DNA of 51,064 nucleotides from Microcaldota archaeon (GCA_021850705.1 JAJZKU010000005.1:1-51064); one strand, 5' to 3'. Positions 15,783 through 24,631 are shown, numbered from the stretch's first letter. Notes: generated by a model not told the origin, from the sequence alone. Program-made: numbers and translations.

Positions 15783-16700
15783 ATGGCAGAATCCCTTGAG
15801 AGAGATGCTCCTTTGATAGTATACCATCCTTCGAGGCTCTCTAATGCTGAAGAGTTCAAAGCGTTGTTCAAGATATCTGGCGGGCAGGCCATAGAGCATG
15901 ACATAAGGACTGGCAAGGACGGCTATTCGGTGCAGCAGGGCATGTTTACGGATAGGTTACATGCCTGGAACATATTACCGGTAAGCAGCCTTGGGGGATT
16001 AGAGAACGTGTTGGGAACAACAAGAGCAGTAGAAATAGTGGAGATCGCGAAGAAGAGAGACAGGAGCGGGAAACCTTTCACCATGAATACTGTAAAGGAT
16101 AATCTCTTCGTAAAGGATTTGAGAGTAGAAGAGCTCCAAAGATTAGGAAGGTCAGGAGGAGAGGAGATACTTGCGCTTGGGGAGTTCCTTGACCTTTACA
16201 AACATGCATATGATAGAAAGGTTAAACCTGGAAAACTTTGCATAGACATAAAGGATGGAGACGTGGCCATGAATGGAAGCCTGAAGCTTGCTGTGAATGC
16301 GACAAAAGCAGTATTTGAGGAATTAAAAATGAGAAAACTTGATAGATCAGCATATATGATAATGCAGTATAGTATAGAGGCATTCAAAGCCTCAAAGAGG
16401 ATAGTTGGAGATAATGCCATATCTGCGTGTGTTCTGCCAAGGAGCATAATAACTAGGGGTGGAGAGCAGGAATTTGTGGATTATGCAAATAAGGTTGTTA
16501 ATGTAGCAAGAGCGGATTGGATAGTGTGCAGAATAGGAGATCTGCACTTGATAAAAAACCTATTGGAATCTAGGGATAATAGAGGACAGAACCCTAACGT
16601 GATGGTTTATTCTCCCCCGAAGGAGAGTTCTGACATCAAACTACTGGTAAGGACGCTAAGGGATTACCCTGATATAAAGGCTGTGCAGATAGATGCATGA
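15783..16700 (+). CDS. Glycerophosphodiester phosphodiesterase-like protein
   Basis: 305 aa from the first in-frame ATG. The pattern I-V-Y-H-P-S-R…A-I-E-H-D-I-R-T-G-K-D-G recalls the A-H-R…E-x-D-V-x-x-T-K-D-G start of GDPD TIM barrels, and L-C-I-D-I-K-D-G recalls the later I-E-I-K strand. The usual H-R and P-E-N-T motifs are altered, so catalysis is uncertain. Coding-like sequence continues in frame upstream to 15708 without a start codon (see findings); a GTG at 15709, ideally placed after the TATA element at about 15679-15687, is one base out of frame. The real N-terminus may be about 25 residues longer. Confidence 0.55.
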   Translation: MAESLERDAPLIVYHPSRLSNAEEFKALFKISGGQAIEHDIRTGKDGYSVQQGMFTDRLHAWNILPVSSLGGLENVLGTTRAVEIVEIAKKRDRSGKPFTMNTVKDNLFVKDLRVEELQRLGRSGGEEILALGEFLDLYKHAYDRKVKPGKLCIDIKDGDVAMNGSLKLAVNATKAVFEELKMRKLDRSAYMIMQYSIEAFKASKRIVGDNAISACVLPRSIITRGGEQEFVDYANKVVNVARADWIVCRIGDLHLIKNLLESRDNRGQNPNVMVYSPPKESSDIKLLVRTLRDYPDIKAVQIDA

Positions 16701-16718
16701 AATAGCTAGGATAGGAGA

Positions 16719-16728
16719 GTTTAAATAA
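16719..16728 (+). promoter_or_regulatory. TATA box of the 2H phosphoesterase gene
   Basis: The element gtttaaataa is centred 32 nt before the ATG at 16756 and predicts a leader of about 7 nt. Confidence 0.4.
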
Positions 16729-16755
16729 TTCGCATTGTTTATATAATGGGGTTCG

Positions 16756-17340
16756 ATGGGGACAACTGCTGGCACATCAGACAGTAGTAAAAGCAGGTAT
16801 TCACTATGGTTAATGCCTGCTGAAGAACACGTATTTGATGAGCTGCAGAATACCATAAATAGCATAAGCAGCAAGTATTCCACCCCTTCTTTTGAACCGC
16901 ATGTAACCTTGATGGCAGGTATTTCAAGTACTGAAGATAATGTCATCGAGAGTACGCTTTATCTTGCAGGTAGAATTGACAGATGTATGGTTGCATTAGG
17001 AAGCATAGGCAGGTCAAGAGAGTATTTCAGGTCCCTGTTTGTAAGAGTACAGAAGAATGAGGAAATAGAAAGGGCTGCGAATCTTGCGAAGGATGTGTTT
17101 GAGAGGTATTATACTAGGGAGTATACCCCACACCTAAGCTTCATGTATGCAGATATGGAGGACAGCCAGAAGGATAAAATAATAGATGAATATGAGCTTG
17201 TTCCGCTTGTCAGAAGATTGAGTACATTCACTGTAGGCAGATTGAGCCTTTATTACACGTATGGCAGAGTTAATGAGTGGCAGAAGGTAAGAGAGTTCAA
17301 TCTGATGAACCCGGTTAAAGAAGCCAGATCGATCCTCTGA
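16756..17340 (+). CDS. 2H phosphoesterase superfamily protein
   Basis: 194 aa. The two H-x-[S/T] motifs that define the superfamily are present: P-H-V-T (H49, T51) and P-H-L-S (H126, S128), 77 residues apart and each at the end of a beta strand. The opening Y-S-L-W-L-M-P resembles cyclic phosphodiesterases of the CPDase type, which open ADP-ribose 1'',2''-cyclic phosphate from tRNA splicing. An RNA 2',3'-cyclic phosphodiesterase role is also possible. It has its own TATA box. Confidence 0.8.
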   Translation: MGTTAGTSDSSKSRYSLWLMPAEEHVFDELQNTINSISSKYSTPSFEPHVTLMAGISSTEDNVIESTLYLAGRIDRCMVALGSIGRSREYFRSLFVRVQKNEEIERAANLAKDVFERYYTREYTPHLSFMYADMEDSQKDKIIDEYELVPLVRRLSTFTVGRLSLYYTYGRVNEWQKVREFNLMNPVKEARSIL

Positions 17341-17410
17341 TTATCCTAGTCTTGATTTTGGCAGTATATTATTTCTTTTGACAGTTGCTTCACGCTATTC
17401 CTCAAAAACA

Positions 17411-17418
17411 ATATAAAA
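17411..17418 (+). promoter_or_regulatory. TATA box of the 2-oxoacid dehydrogenase operon
   Basis: The element atataaaa predicts initiation near 17437-17440, just ahead of the GTG codons at 17440 and 17446. This is the only promoter I can see for five tightly packed genes. Confidence 0.5.
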
Positions 17419-17445
17419 CTCTTGCACCTATTCTTATTGGTGCTT

Positions 17446-18531
17446 GTGTTGAAAAAGGAGGCGTTCAGTGGGAGCGTAACATATATGCAGGTAATGGATG
17501 AGAATGGGGTTATCGACAAGGAGCTGATGCCAAATTATGTTGATGACAATAAGATACTCGAGATGCTTAAGTATATGGTCCTTGCACGGGAGATAGATGC
17601 AAAGGCTCTCTCTTTGCAGAGGCAGGGGCGTGCAGTAACGTATGCACCTCTTCTTGGAGAAGAGGCAACGCAGGTAGGGGCTGCGATGGCGCTTAGGAAG
17701 GATGATTATTTTGTCCCTAACTTCAGGCAGCACGCAGTATATCTGGTTAGAGGGCTGCCAATGGACCTTTACTTTACATACTGGCGCGGTTATGAAGAGG
17801 CGCAGAAGATACCTGAAAATGTGAAGGGGCTTCCTGTCATAGTTCCTGTATCTACTCAGATGCCGCATGCCGCAGGCATAGCATACGCACAAAAATACAA
17901 GAAGACCGGCTCTGCAGTCATAGCTTTTGTCGGAGATGGGGGAACTTCTGAAGGGGATTTCTACGAAGCGATCAACTTTGCAGGTGCGTGGAACATTCCG
18001 CTTATTACAATAATAGAGAATAACGCATGGGCGATATCAGAGCCTACGAAGAAGCAGACAGCTGCTACTACTCTTGCACAGAAGGGAATAGCTGCCGGGA
18101 TAAAGAGGATAATACAGGTGGATGGTAATGACGTTATTGCGGTTTACAAGGCTGTAAGAGAAGCGATAGAAGCATCTGCTGACGGTCCTGCAGTTATAGA
18201 GGCGCTGACTTACAGGATGGGCATGCACACAACTGCAGACGATCCTACAAAGTACAGACCTGACGAGGAGCTGGAGAGATGGAAACCTAGGGATCCGATA
18301 CTGAGAGTGAAGAAATACCTGACTGCAAAGAACCTTTGGAGCGAGGATATCGAGGCGAAGTTCCTTGAGGAGAACATGAAGAAGATAGATGATGCTATTG
18401 AAAAGGCAGAGAGCTTTGTCCCTGATCCGAAGAGCATGTTCGAAAGCGTGTATAGCTTTATGCCGGCTGTGCTTCAGGAGGAGATGGACGAAGCTGTTAA
18501 GGAGAATTTCTGGCAGGGTGATTCCGAATGA
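17446..18531 (+). CDS. pdhA: Pyruvate (2-oxoacid) dehydrogenase E1 component, alpha subunit
   Basis: 361 aa from a GTG at 17446; GTG 17440 and TTG 17449 are close alternatives, all just downstream of the TATA box. The thiamine-diphosphate motif is clear: G-D-G-G-T-S-E-G-D-F-Y-E…I-E-N-N. The sequence tracks Bacillus-type PdhA throughout, including S-L-N/Q-R-Q-G-R, Y-A-P and the phosphorylation-loop region H-T-T-A-D-D-P-T-K-Y-R. It decarboxylates a 2-oxoacid and passes the acyl group to the E2 lipoyl arm. Pyruvate is the likeliest substrate, but branched-chain oxoacids cannot be excluded. Its stop overlaps the E1-beta start (ATGA). Confidence 0.92.
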   Translation: MLKKEAFSGSVTYMQVMDENGVIDKELMPNYVDDNKILEMLKYMVLAREIDAKALSLQRQGRAVTYAPLLGEEATQVGAAMALRKDDYFVPNFRQHAVYLVRGLPMDLYFTYWRGYEEAQKIPENVKGLPVIVPVSTQMPHAAGIAYAQKYKKTGSAVIAFVGDGGTSEGDFYEAINFAGAWNIPLITIIENNAWAISEPTKKQTAATTLAQKGIAAGIKRIIQVDGNDVIAVYKAVREAIEASADGPAVIEALTYRMGMHTTADDPTKYRPDEELERWKPRDPILRVKKYLTAKNLWSEDIEAKFLEENMKKIDDAIEKAESFVPDPKSMFESVYSFMPAVLQEEMDEAVKENFWQGDSE

Positions 18532-19493
18532 TGGCAAACATGGTTACAGCGTTGAACAGTGCTCTCAGCCACATACTTGAGAATGACAAGGATGCAGTAG
18601 TACTGGGAGAGGATGTTGGAAAGGATGGAGGGGTATTCAGGGTCACTGACGGACTGGCTGAAAAATTCGGAGACGACAGAGTGATAGATACCCCATTGGC
18701 AGAATCAGGGATAATAGGCACTTCGATAGGCATGGCGATATCGGGAATGAGGCCGATACCTGAGATACAGTTTGCAGGATTCATGTTCCTCGGATTCAGC
18801 CAGCTGGTAAACCATGCTGCAAGGTACAGGACAAGGACGAGAGGCGCATTCAAGGTTCCGATGATAGTGCGTACTCCTGTAAGCGGAGGCGTAAGGACGC
18901 TTGAGCACCACTCAGAAAGCCCAGAAGCTTATTACTCGCACATGGGTGGTCTGATAGTTGTAGAGCCTTCAGGACCTTATGATGCAAAGGGGCTCATGAT
19001 AAAGGCTTCAAAGCTTGATGATCCTGTCATCTTCCTTGAACCTACAAAGCTATACAGGCTCTTCAAGGAGGAGGTTCCTGACGAGCCTTATGAGGTTGAG
19101 ATAGGCAAGGCAAAGGTTCTTAGAGAGGGTAATGAGCTTAGCATAATAACCTACGGCACTATGGTGCCCGTAGTCAAGAGCGTTGTGGAGAAGAGAGCTA
19201 TTGATGCGGAAATAATAGATTTGAGGACAATAAACCCGCTTGATGAGGAGTGCATCATAGGGAGTGTGAAGAAGACGGGAAGGGCGCTCGTCGTTCATGA
19301 GGCATCATTGAGCTTCGGAGTTGGAGCAGAGATCTCTGCAAGGATAGCAGAGAAGGCGATATTCGACCTTAAGGCTCCGGTAATAAGAGTTGCATCGCAC
19401 TCGCTGCCTTATCCGTTCCCAGGATATGAGAAGTATTACATACCAAATGAGCTTAAGGTGTCAAAGGCCATAGATAAGATAATGTCGGTGTAG
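18528..19493 (+). CDS. pdhB: Pyruvate (2-oxoacid) dehydrogenase E1 component, beta subunit
   Basis: 321 aa. It begins N-M-V-T-A-L-N-S-A-L and continues V-L-G-E-D-V-G-K-D-G-G-V-F-R-V-T, the standard E1-beta opening. The cofactor-cleft residues D-T-P-L-A-E-S-G-I-I-G and the H-H-S-E-S-P-E-A region are conserved, and the transketolase C-terminal domain ends with P-Y-P. It forms the alpha2beta2 E1 heterotetramer with the preceding gene, with which it overlaps by 4 nt; E2 starts 2 nt later. A second ATG lies three codons in. Confidence 0.94.
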   Translation: MMANMVTALNSALSHILENDKDAVVLGEDVGKDGGVFRVTDGLAEKFGDDRVIDTPLAESGIIGTSIGMAISGMRPIPEIQFAGFMFLGFSQLVNHAARYRTRTRGAFKVPMIVRTPVSGGVRTLEHHSESPEAYYSHMGGLIVVEPSGPYDAKGLMIKASKLDDPVIFLEPTKLYRLFKEEVPDEPYEVEIGKAKVLREGNELSIITYGTMVPVVKSVVEKRAIDAEIIDLRTINPLDEECIIGSVKKTGRALVVHEASLSFGVGAEISARIAEKAIFDLKAPVIRVASHSLPYPFPGYEKYYIPNELKVSKAIDKIMSV

Positions 19494-19495
19494 AA

Positions 19496-20740
19496 GTGAA
19501 GGAGATAAGATTCGTTGATGTTGGAGAGGGGATAACAGAGGGCCATCTGCAGAAGTGGCTGGTCAAAGACGGAGACACTGTAAAGGAGGACCAGGCTGTT
19601 GCCCAGATAGAGACCGATAAAGCGATAGTGAACATACCCGCACCGATATCCGGCAGGATAAAGCTTATTGCAAAGGAAAATACAGACGTAAAGGTAGGTG
19701 ATACGTTAGCAACTGTAGGCGATGGAGCACCTGACACAGAGCCTGAAAAGGCAGCGCCTGCAACTGAAAAGAGCGTTCAGCAGGCTGCCCCTGTTGCACA
19801 GGCTACTGCACACATTGCTGCTGAACCTGATGCAGTGGCAGCAGGTAAGACCAAGGAGATACTTGCTACGCCTTATGTTAGGAAACTTGCCCGCGACCTC
19901 GGAATAGACTTATCAAAAGTTACAGGCACTGGCCCGCAGGGAAGGGTTCTTGAGAATGACGTTAAAGCATTTGCAAACAATGGAGCTGTTCCGAAGAAGC
20001 TTGTACCCAAATTCTCGGAGGTGCTTGAAGAACAGCATGGCGAGGATATTGAAAGAGTACCGATGTCGCAGTTGAGGAAGACGATCGCAAAGAATATGGA
20101 ACTATCGTGGACAATCCCTAGAGCCGTGCATATGGATATTGCAGATGCAGGACATCTTTTCGAGATAGTCAAGAGGGAGAAGGAGAATGCAGAGAAAGCA
20201 GGTTTCAAGCTTACATTCCTTCCGTTCATGATAAAGGCAGTGGTAGAAGCGCTTAAGGAGAGTCCGAGATTCAATTCCAGTTACGACCATGACAGGCAGG
20301 AGATAATAGTGAAGAAATACTTCAACGTAGGGCTTGCTGCAGAAGCTCCTGATGGATTGAAGGTAGTCGTGATAAAGAATGCGGACAGGAAGAGCATTTC
20401 GGAGATAGCTAAGGAGATAATGGCACTTCGCAAAAAGGTGCTTGACAATACCATCTCTTTGGAGGAGATGCATGACGGCACCTTCACTATAACCAATATA
20501 GGAAGCCTTGGAGGAGGGTATCTCTCTGTGCCGATGATAAATTATCCGGAAGTTGCAATACTCGGAGTGCATATGATAAAGGAGGTGCCGGTAGTAAAGG
20601 ATGGCAAGATAGCCATAGGAAGGCAATTGCCATTCTCCCTCGTCTTTGACCATAGAGTAGTTGATGGGGCTGAAGCTGTGAAGTTCGGGAATGCGTTTAA
20701 GAGATATATTGAGGATCCTGAATTCCTCGAGATGCTGTGA
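19496..20740 (+). CDS. pdhC: Dihydrolipoamide acyltransferase E2
   Basis: 414 aa from a GTG start 2 nt after the E1-beta stop. One lipoyl domain (1-75) has the lipoylation site E-T-D-K-A (K42). A Pro/Ala-rich hinge (78-118) leads to the peripheral subunit-binding domain (122-160, T-P-Y-V-R-K-L-A-R-D-L-G) and the catalytic domain, which ends in D-H-R-V-V-D-G (H386, D390). It transfers the acyl group from lipoyl to CoA and forms the complex core. No lipoate ligase or synthase gene is present in this window. Confidence 0.95.
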   Translation: MKEIRFVDVGEGITEGHLQKWLVKDGDTVKEDQAVAQIETDKAIVNIPAPISGRIKLIAKENTDVKVGDTLATVGDGAPDTEPEKAAPATEKSVQQAAPVAQATAHIAAEPDAVAAGKTKEILATPYVRKLARDLGIDLSKVTGTGPQGRVLENDVKAFANNGAVPKKLVPKFSEVLEEQHGEDIERVPMSQLRKTIAKNMELSWTIPRAVHMDIADAGHLFEIVKREKENAEKAGFKLTFLPFMIKAVVEALKESPRFNSSYDHDRQEIIVKKYFNVGLAAEAPDGLKVVVIKNADRKSISEIAKEIMALRKKVLDNTISLEEMHDGTFTITNIGSLGGGYLSVPMINYPEVAILGVHMIKEVPVVKDGKIAIGRQLPFSLVFDHRVVDGAEAVKFGNAFKRYIEDPEFLEML

Positions 20741-20741
20741 T

Positions 20742-22106
20742 ATGGTAATGGGTTCACTCCCTGAAGAGATTGACGTCGCAGTCATCGGAGGAGGAGTAGG
20801 TGGGTATGTTGCAGCCATAAGAGCCGCAGAGCTTGGAAAGAGCGTAACAATAGTGGAAAGGGACAAGCTGGGAGGTCACTGCCTCAACTACGCATGCATA
20901 CCATCAAAGACACTCATACACATCTCTGATTTGTTATATTCTGCAACACATTCAGAGAACATGGGAATATCCGGATCCTTGAACATAGATGCGAAGAAGA
21001 TGCATGATTGGAGGATAGGAGTTTCACAGAAACTGGAAAAAGGGGTTGAGAGTCTATGCAGATCTAATGGCATAGAGATAGTCAAGGGTGAGGCCACCTT
21101 CCTCAACTCAAACACATTGCAGCTTACGAACGGTACCTCCCTTGACTTCAAGAAAGCGATAATCGCAACAGGTTCCGTACCGTCTGAACTTAAGGGATTC
21201 GCTTTCAATGGCAGCAGCATTATTGACTACAAACGGGCACTCTCCCTTGATTTCATACCGAAAAGCATTGCGATAATAGGAGCTGGATACGTCTCTGTGG
21301 AGATAGCAGGCATGTTTGCAAAACTGGGTTCGCAGGTGCATGTGATAGCACGCTCTGGAATACTCTCGAAATTTGATCCCGATGCAACAGCACTGGTAGG
21401 CAAAAGGCTTGAGGAGCTTGGAGTAAAGATACATGCAGGAGTTACTCCTGAAAAGTATGATGGAAAGGAAGTGAAGCTCTCTGATGACACTTCGATAGAG
21501 GCAGAAATCGTCGTTGTAGCAGTAGGGCTTGTACCTTATACGAAAGGGCTTGAGCTTGAGAATACGAAGGTAAAACTGGACGATAGAGGATTTATTGTTG
21601 TCGACGGCTCATTGCAGACTACAGATGGCAACATACTTGCAATAGGCGATGTTGTTGGAGAGCCCATGCTCGCGCACAAGGCTATAAGGCAGGGGGTCGT
21701 GGCAGGAGAGAAAGCAGCAGGGCTCAATTCAGGCTTTGACAATCTGGTCATACCTGCAGTCATCTTCTCCGATCCGGAAGTGGCTCTGGCAGGTACCCTT
21801 AATGCGAAGAATGTCAAGAAATTCCCGATGAGCGCAGTTGGCAGAGGAGTTGCCCTTGACAGGAAGGAGGGCTTTGTAAAGATAGCATACGATGATGATA
21901 ATATAATAAAGGGGGTGGAGATAGTGGGACAGGATGCTAACGCAATGATAGCTGAAGCGGCTCTTGCGATAGAGATGGGAGCGACTCTCGAGGACATTGC
22001 AGATACCATACATCCGCATCCTACATTCTCTGAAGCGGTTCAGGAAGCTGCGGAAGCTGCTCTCGGAAGGCCTTTGCATTTCTATTATGGAAAGGGGACA
22101 AAATGA
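20742..22106 (+). CDS. lpdA: Dihydrolipoamide dehydrogenase E3
   Basis: 454 aa from the ATG at 20742, one nucleotide past the E2 stop; a second ATG follows at 20748. The FAD-binding G-G-G-V-G-G is at 16-21. The redox-active disulfide C-L-N-Y-A-C is at 47-52, with H46 where T or S is usual. The NAD-binding I-G-A-G-Y-V-S-V-E comes mid-protein and the C-terminal H-P-H-P-T-F-S-E supplies the catalytic His-Glu pair. It reoxidises dihydrolipoyl-E2 with NAD+. Its stop overlaps the NAD kinase start (ATGA). Confidence 0.95.
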   Translation: MVMGSLPEEIDVAVIGGGVGGYVAAIRAAELGKSVTIVERDKLGGHCLNYACIPSKTLIHISDLLYSATHSENMGISGSLNIDAKKMHDWRIGVSQKLEKGVESLCRSNGIEIVKGEATFLNSNTLQLTNGTSLDFKKAIIATGSVPSELKGFAFNGSSIIDYKRALSLDFIPKSIAIIGAGYVSVEIAGMFAKLGSQVHVIARSGILSKFDPDATALVGKRLEELGVKIHAGVTPEKYDGKEVKLSDDTSIEAEIVVVAVGLVPYTKGLELENTKVKLDDRGFIVVDGSLQTTDGNILAIGDVVGEPMLAHKAIRQGVVAGEKAAGLNSGFDNLVIPAVIFSDPEVALAGTLNAKNVKKFPMSAVGRGVALDRKEGFVKIAYDDDNIIKGVEIVGQDANAMIAEAALAIEMGATLEDIADTIHPHPTFSEAVQEAAEAALGRPLHFYYGKGTK

Positions 22107-22882
22107 AGATAACGATAATCTGCAAGAAGTATTACAAGGAGATAAAGGAACTTGAGAAGGCTTTTGAGATGTCGAGAAACGGCGACATGTGCATAGCCAT
22201 AGGCGGTGATGGCACCTTCGTGAAAGCAGCGAGGGAATTTAACGGGCCGATACTTGCGATACGTGGAGACGAGAGCAACAGTGCAGGCTACTATTCTGAC
22301 ATAAGCATAAGGGATATTTCACTGGTTGTGAAGAAACTGAAGAAGAAACAGTATACCATAGAGAATCTTGGGAACAAGATAGAACTGTCTTTCAAGGGCA
22401 AGAGGTACTATGCGGTCAATGAGGTGCTGCTGCACAATTGGCGCGAGGAGGTATACTTCAGCGTTTACTACAAAGATGACCATAAGGAAAAGGCTATATA
22501 CCCTTACATAATGGCAGGAGATGGAATGCTTGTGACAAGCGAAGTTGGCTCTACAGCATACAACAGGTCTGCAGGCGGGCCTGTAATACTCTCGCCGAAG
22601 CTTCTCTGCGCCACCTTCCTGAATGTCGATGGACCTTACACCAATTCGATAATAGTGAGTCCTGATAAGAAGATAGGGGCAAGGATAGAGAAGTACGGCG
22701 GTGTGCTGAGATATGATGGAATAGATGCGGGCAGCATAAAGAAGGGGGAGAGCTTTGAGGTTTCGCTATCTAAGAAGGAGTTGCGGGTGGTAAGACTTGA
22801 TGGAGTAAGAGAGGACATAGCGGTAAAGCTCGCCCGTATAATAAAGGGGAAGATGAGGAAACCTGAAGGCATAGAGTACTGA
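22103..22882 (+). CDS. nadK: NAD kinase
   Basis: 259 aa. The catalytic G-G-D-G-T is near 34-38, an N-E pair follows in A-V-N-E-V, and the second hallmark G-S-T-A-Y-N-R-S-A-G-G is mid-protein. It phosphorylates NAD+ to NADP+. It overlaps the E3 gene by 4 nt, so it is translated from the dehydrogenase message and tied to the enzyme that consumes NAD+. It is convergent with agmatinase, with a gap of 6 nt. Confidence 0.93.
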   Translation: MKITIICKKYYKEIKELEKAFEMSRNGDMCIAIGGDGTFVKAAREFNGPILAIRGDESNSAGYYSDISIRDISLVVKKLKKKQYTIENLGNKIELSFKGKRYYAVNEVLLHNWREEVYFSVYYKDDHKEKAIYPYIMAGDGMLVTSEVGSTAYNRSAGGPVILSPKLLCATFLNVDGPYTNSIIVSPDKKIGARIEKYGGVLRYDGIDAGSIKKGESFEVSLSKKELRVVRLDGVREDIAVKLARIIKGKMRKPEGIEY

Positions 22883-22888
22883 CGGTTT

Positions 22889-23770
22889 TCACTGCTTTTT
22901 CTGGAAGAACGCATGCTCAAGTGTCCTGAATATGAGCTTTGCTGCAAGGAAGTTAGGGGCTATCATCCCAGGTATTGGAGCTAGTTCGCATACGTCCATT
23001 CCAAGAAGGTTTTTCTCTGCAAGAATGCTTTTCAGTACCGCATCTATCTGTGCAAAATGCATCCCGTTAGGCTCTGGAGTGCCTACGCTTGGCATCTCCC
23101 CGTTGTCAAGAACGTCTAAGTCTATCGTTATGTATACATTCTGCTTTGTGCGCTTCTTTATTATCTCTGCAATCTCATTTACAGGCAGGTTCTGCATGTC
23201 CTTCATGTAAAGTATATCATTTGAATATCTCTTTGCGCTCTCGGTGTCTATGCTCCTGACCCCGACGCTGTAGCAGCTTTTGCAGACCTCCCTTACACGT
23301 GCCATTATGCATGCATGGGAGTACCTGCTGCCCATATATTCATCCCGGTAATCAGAATGGGCATCGAAGTGGATTACGCTGAATTCCTTATTGCGCTTTG
23401 CAACTGCTCTTATAGAACCGACAGCTATCGAATGCTCTCCGCCAATGAGCAGCGGCATCTTCTTTGCATCCAGTATAATATCTATCTCTTTTTCTATCCA
23501 GTTTACAGTCTCTTCTGGAGAGTTTACGCTTGGCTGCATCTCATCGGTAGTGTATACGCCTATTTCCGTTATCTCCTTCTTGTATTCCTCATCGTAGAGT
23601 TCGAGGTTCCTGCTCGCATCTATTATCGCATGCGGGCCATCCCTTGCACCTGATTTGTATGAAGTAGTAGAATCGTATGGAACAGGCAGTGCCACAACCT
23701 TTGCGCTATCGTAATCCTGATCCTCTATCCCGAATAGATTGTATGGTGGAAGTTGGTGCAGCAGTTTCAT
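22889..23770 (-). CDS. speB: Agmatinase (arginase/agmatinase family)
   Basis: 293 aa. The binuclear manganese site is complete: G-G-E-H-S (H113), D-A-H-S-D (D136, H138, D140) and T-I-D-L-D-V-L-D (D217, D219). The length and N-terminus suit agmatinase, which turns agmatine into putrescine and urea. Formimidoylglutamase or guanidinobutyrase are less likely alternatives. Together with the decarboxylase fragment at the left edge, it suggests putrescine made from arginine. Confidence 0.87.
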   Translation of the reverse strand: MKLLHQLPPYNLFGIEDQDYDSAKVVALPVPYDSTTSYKSGARDGPHAIIDASRNLELYDEEYKKEITEIGVYTTDEMQPSVNSPEETVNWIEKEIDIILDAKKMPLLIGGEHSIAVGSIRAVAKRNKEFSVIHFDAHSDYRDEYMGSRYSHACIMARVREVCKSCYSVGVRSIDTESAKRYSNDILYMKDMQNLPVNEIAEIIKKRTKQNVYITIDLDVLDNGEMPSVGTPEPNGMHFAQIDAVLKSILAEKNLLGMDVCELAPIPGMIAPNFLAAKLIFRTLEHAFFQKKQ

Positions 23771-23787
23771 TCTATCACATTATTTTG

Positions 23788-24192
23788 CTATAACTCCTTT
23801 GTGCTCCTGTCTGTCTGCTTGTTCTCGTACTTGAATAAAGCTTCCTTTATCGCCTTCAATGATAATGTGGCGCAGTGCATCCTTACAGGGCCTGGATCAA
23901 GGTTTATTATCTCTATTAAGCTATTTTTGTCCATCGATTCTATCTCCTGCACGCTCCTGCCCTTCAGTTTTTCCATGAGTATGTTCGCAGAGCCCATCGA
24001 GATGACGCAGCCGTCTCCTTCATATGAGACGTCCTTGACCGTGCCGTTTTCCACCTTCAGGAAGACGGTTATCCTGTCTCCGCATGAGACATTCTCCTCA
24101 TGCATCTCAGCATCTGGTTTTTCCATCTTATGCTTGTGCTCCTGCGTTTCATAGCTTGAGAGCAGCTCTTCTGCATACATGTCTAGATCCAT
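23788..24192 (-). CDS. iscU: IscU/SufU-type iron-sulfur scaffold protein
   Basis: 134 aa. The three conserved cysteines are in their family contexts: V-S-C-G-D (C37, D39), G-D-G-C-V-I-S (C62) and R-M-H-C-A-T-L (C107). These ligate the nascent cluster or a zinc. The sequence is closest in style to SufU/NifU N-terminal domains. No cysteine desulfurase is adjacent. Possible clients in the window include the SdhB-like subunit, which needs three clusters. It shares a central TATA box with the divergent PIN gene. Confidence 0.88.
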   Translation of the reverse strand: MDLDMYAEELLSSYETQEHKHKMEKPDAEMHEENVSCGDRITVFLKVENGTVKDVSYEGDGCVISMGSANILMEKLKGRSVQEIESMDKNSLIEIINLDPGPVRMHCATLSLKAIKEALFKYENKQTDRSTKEL

Positions 24193-24218
24193 ATGTCAAC
24201 ACTTGTAGGATATGTTCG

Positions 24219-24229
24219 TATATAAATTA
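24219..24229. promoter_or_regulatory. Shared central TATA box, iscU (left) / PIN gene (right)
   Basis: A single element, tatataaatta, sits at the exact middle of the 64-nt gap, about 31 nt from the left start and 34 nt from the right start. Its near-symmetry would allow initiation in both directions with leaders of a few nucleotides. Confidence 0.5.
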
Positions 24230-24256
24230 TAACGTTCAAGAATAATAAACGTTGGC

Positions 24257-24631
24257 ATGGCAGGCAAATTCGTCATAGTTGATACAAGTTCCATAATATT
24301 CGGGCTCTCCAAAAAGCATGATGTATTCAGCGCTCTTGAAGAGAGGTTTCCAGGTTATTCGCTGCTCATATCTCAGGGCATAATGAATGAGATAAAGGGC
24401 ATTGCAGGCGGGAACGGAAGGTATGCGAAGTATGCAAAGGCTGCGCTTGAGATCATTAATAGGAATAAGAGGATAGAGATAAGCAGGAGCATAGCTTATC
24501 CGGATAGCTGGATTCTTGCAAGCTCCCCTAAAGCTGAGGCAGTGTGCACAAATGACATCGCACTGAAGAGAGAGCTGAGGAGGAAGGGTGCAGCTGTGCT
24601 GAGCATGGCAATAAACGGGAAATTAAGGTGA
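24257..24631 (+). CDS. PIN-domain ribonuclease, FCF1/Nob1-like type
   Basis: 124 aa, a single PIN domain. The four acidic metal ligands can be placed: D9 (I-V-D-T-S-S), E45 (M-N-E-I), D83 (Y-P-D-S-W) and D100 (T-N-D). The V-D-T-S-S-I-I-F-G-L opening and the C-terminal T-N-D…L-K-R-E-L-R-R-K-G resemble archaeal rRNA-processing PIN proteins rather than VapC toxins, and no antitoxin gene is adjacent. It probably acts in rRNA or tRNA maturation. It lies about 100 nt upstream of rpo7 on the same strand, a common archaeal arrangement. Confidence 0.82.
   Translation: MAGKFVIVDTSSIIFGLSKKHDVFSALEERFPGYSLLISQGIMNEIKGIAGGNGRYAKYAKAALEIINRNKRIEISRSIAYPDSWILASSPKAEAVCTNDIALKRELRRKGAAVLSMAINGKLR

Noticed and set aside
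20102-20866. Minus-strand open frame of about 254 codons opposite E2/E3
   Set aside because: It is antisense to clear E2 and E3 coding sequence, with no domain or promoter; a shadow frame.
24257-24631. PIN gene as a VapC toxin
   Set aside because: No antitoxin gene lies beside it, the neighbour is rpo7, and the sequence reads like rRNA-processing PIN proteins.
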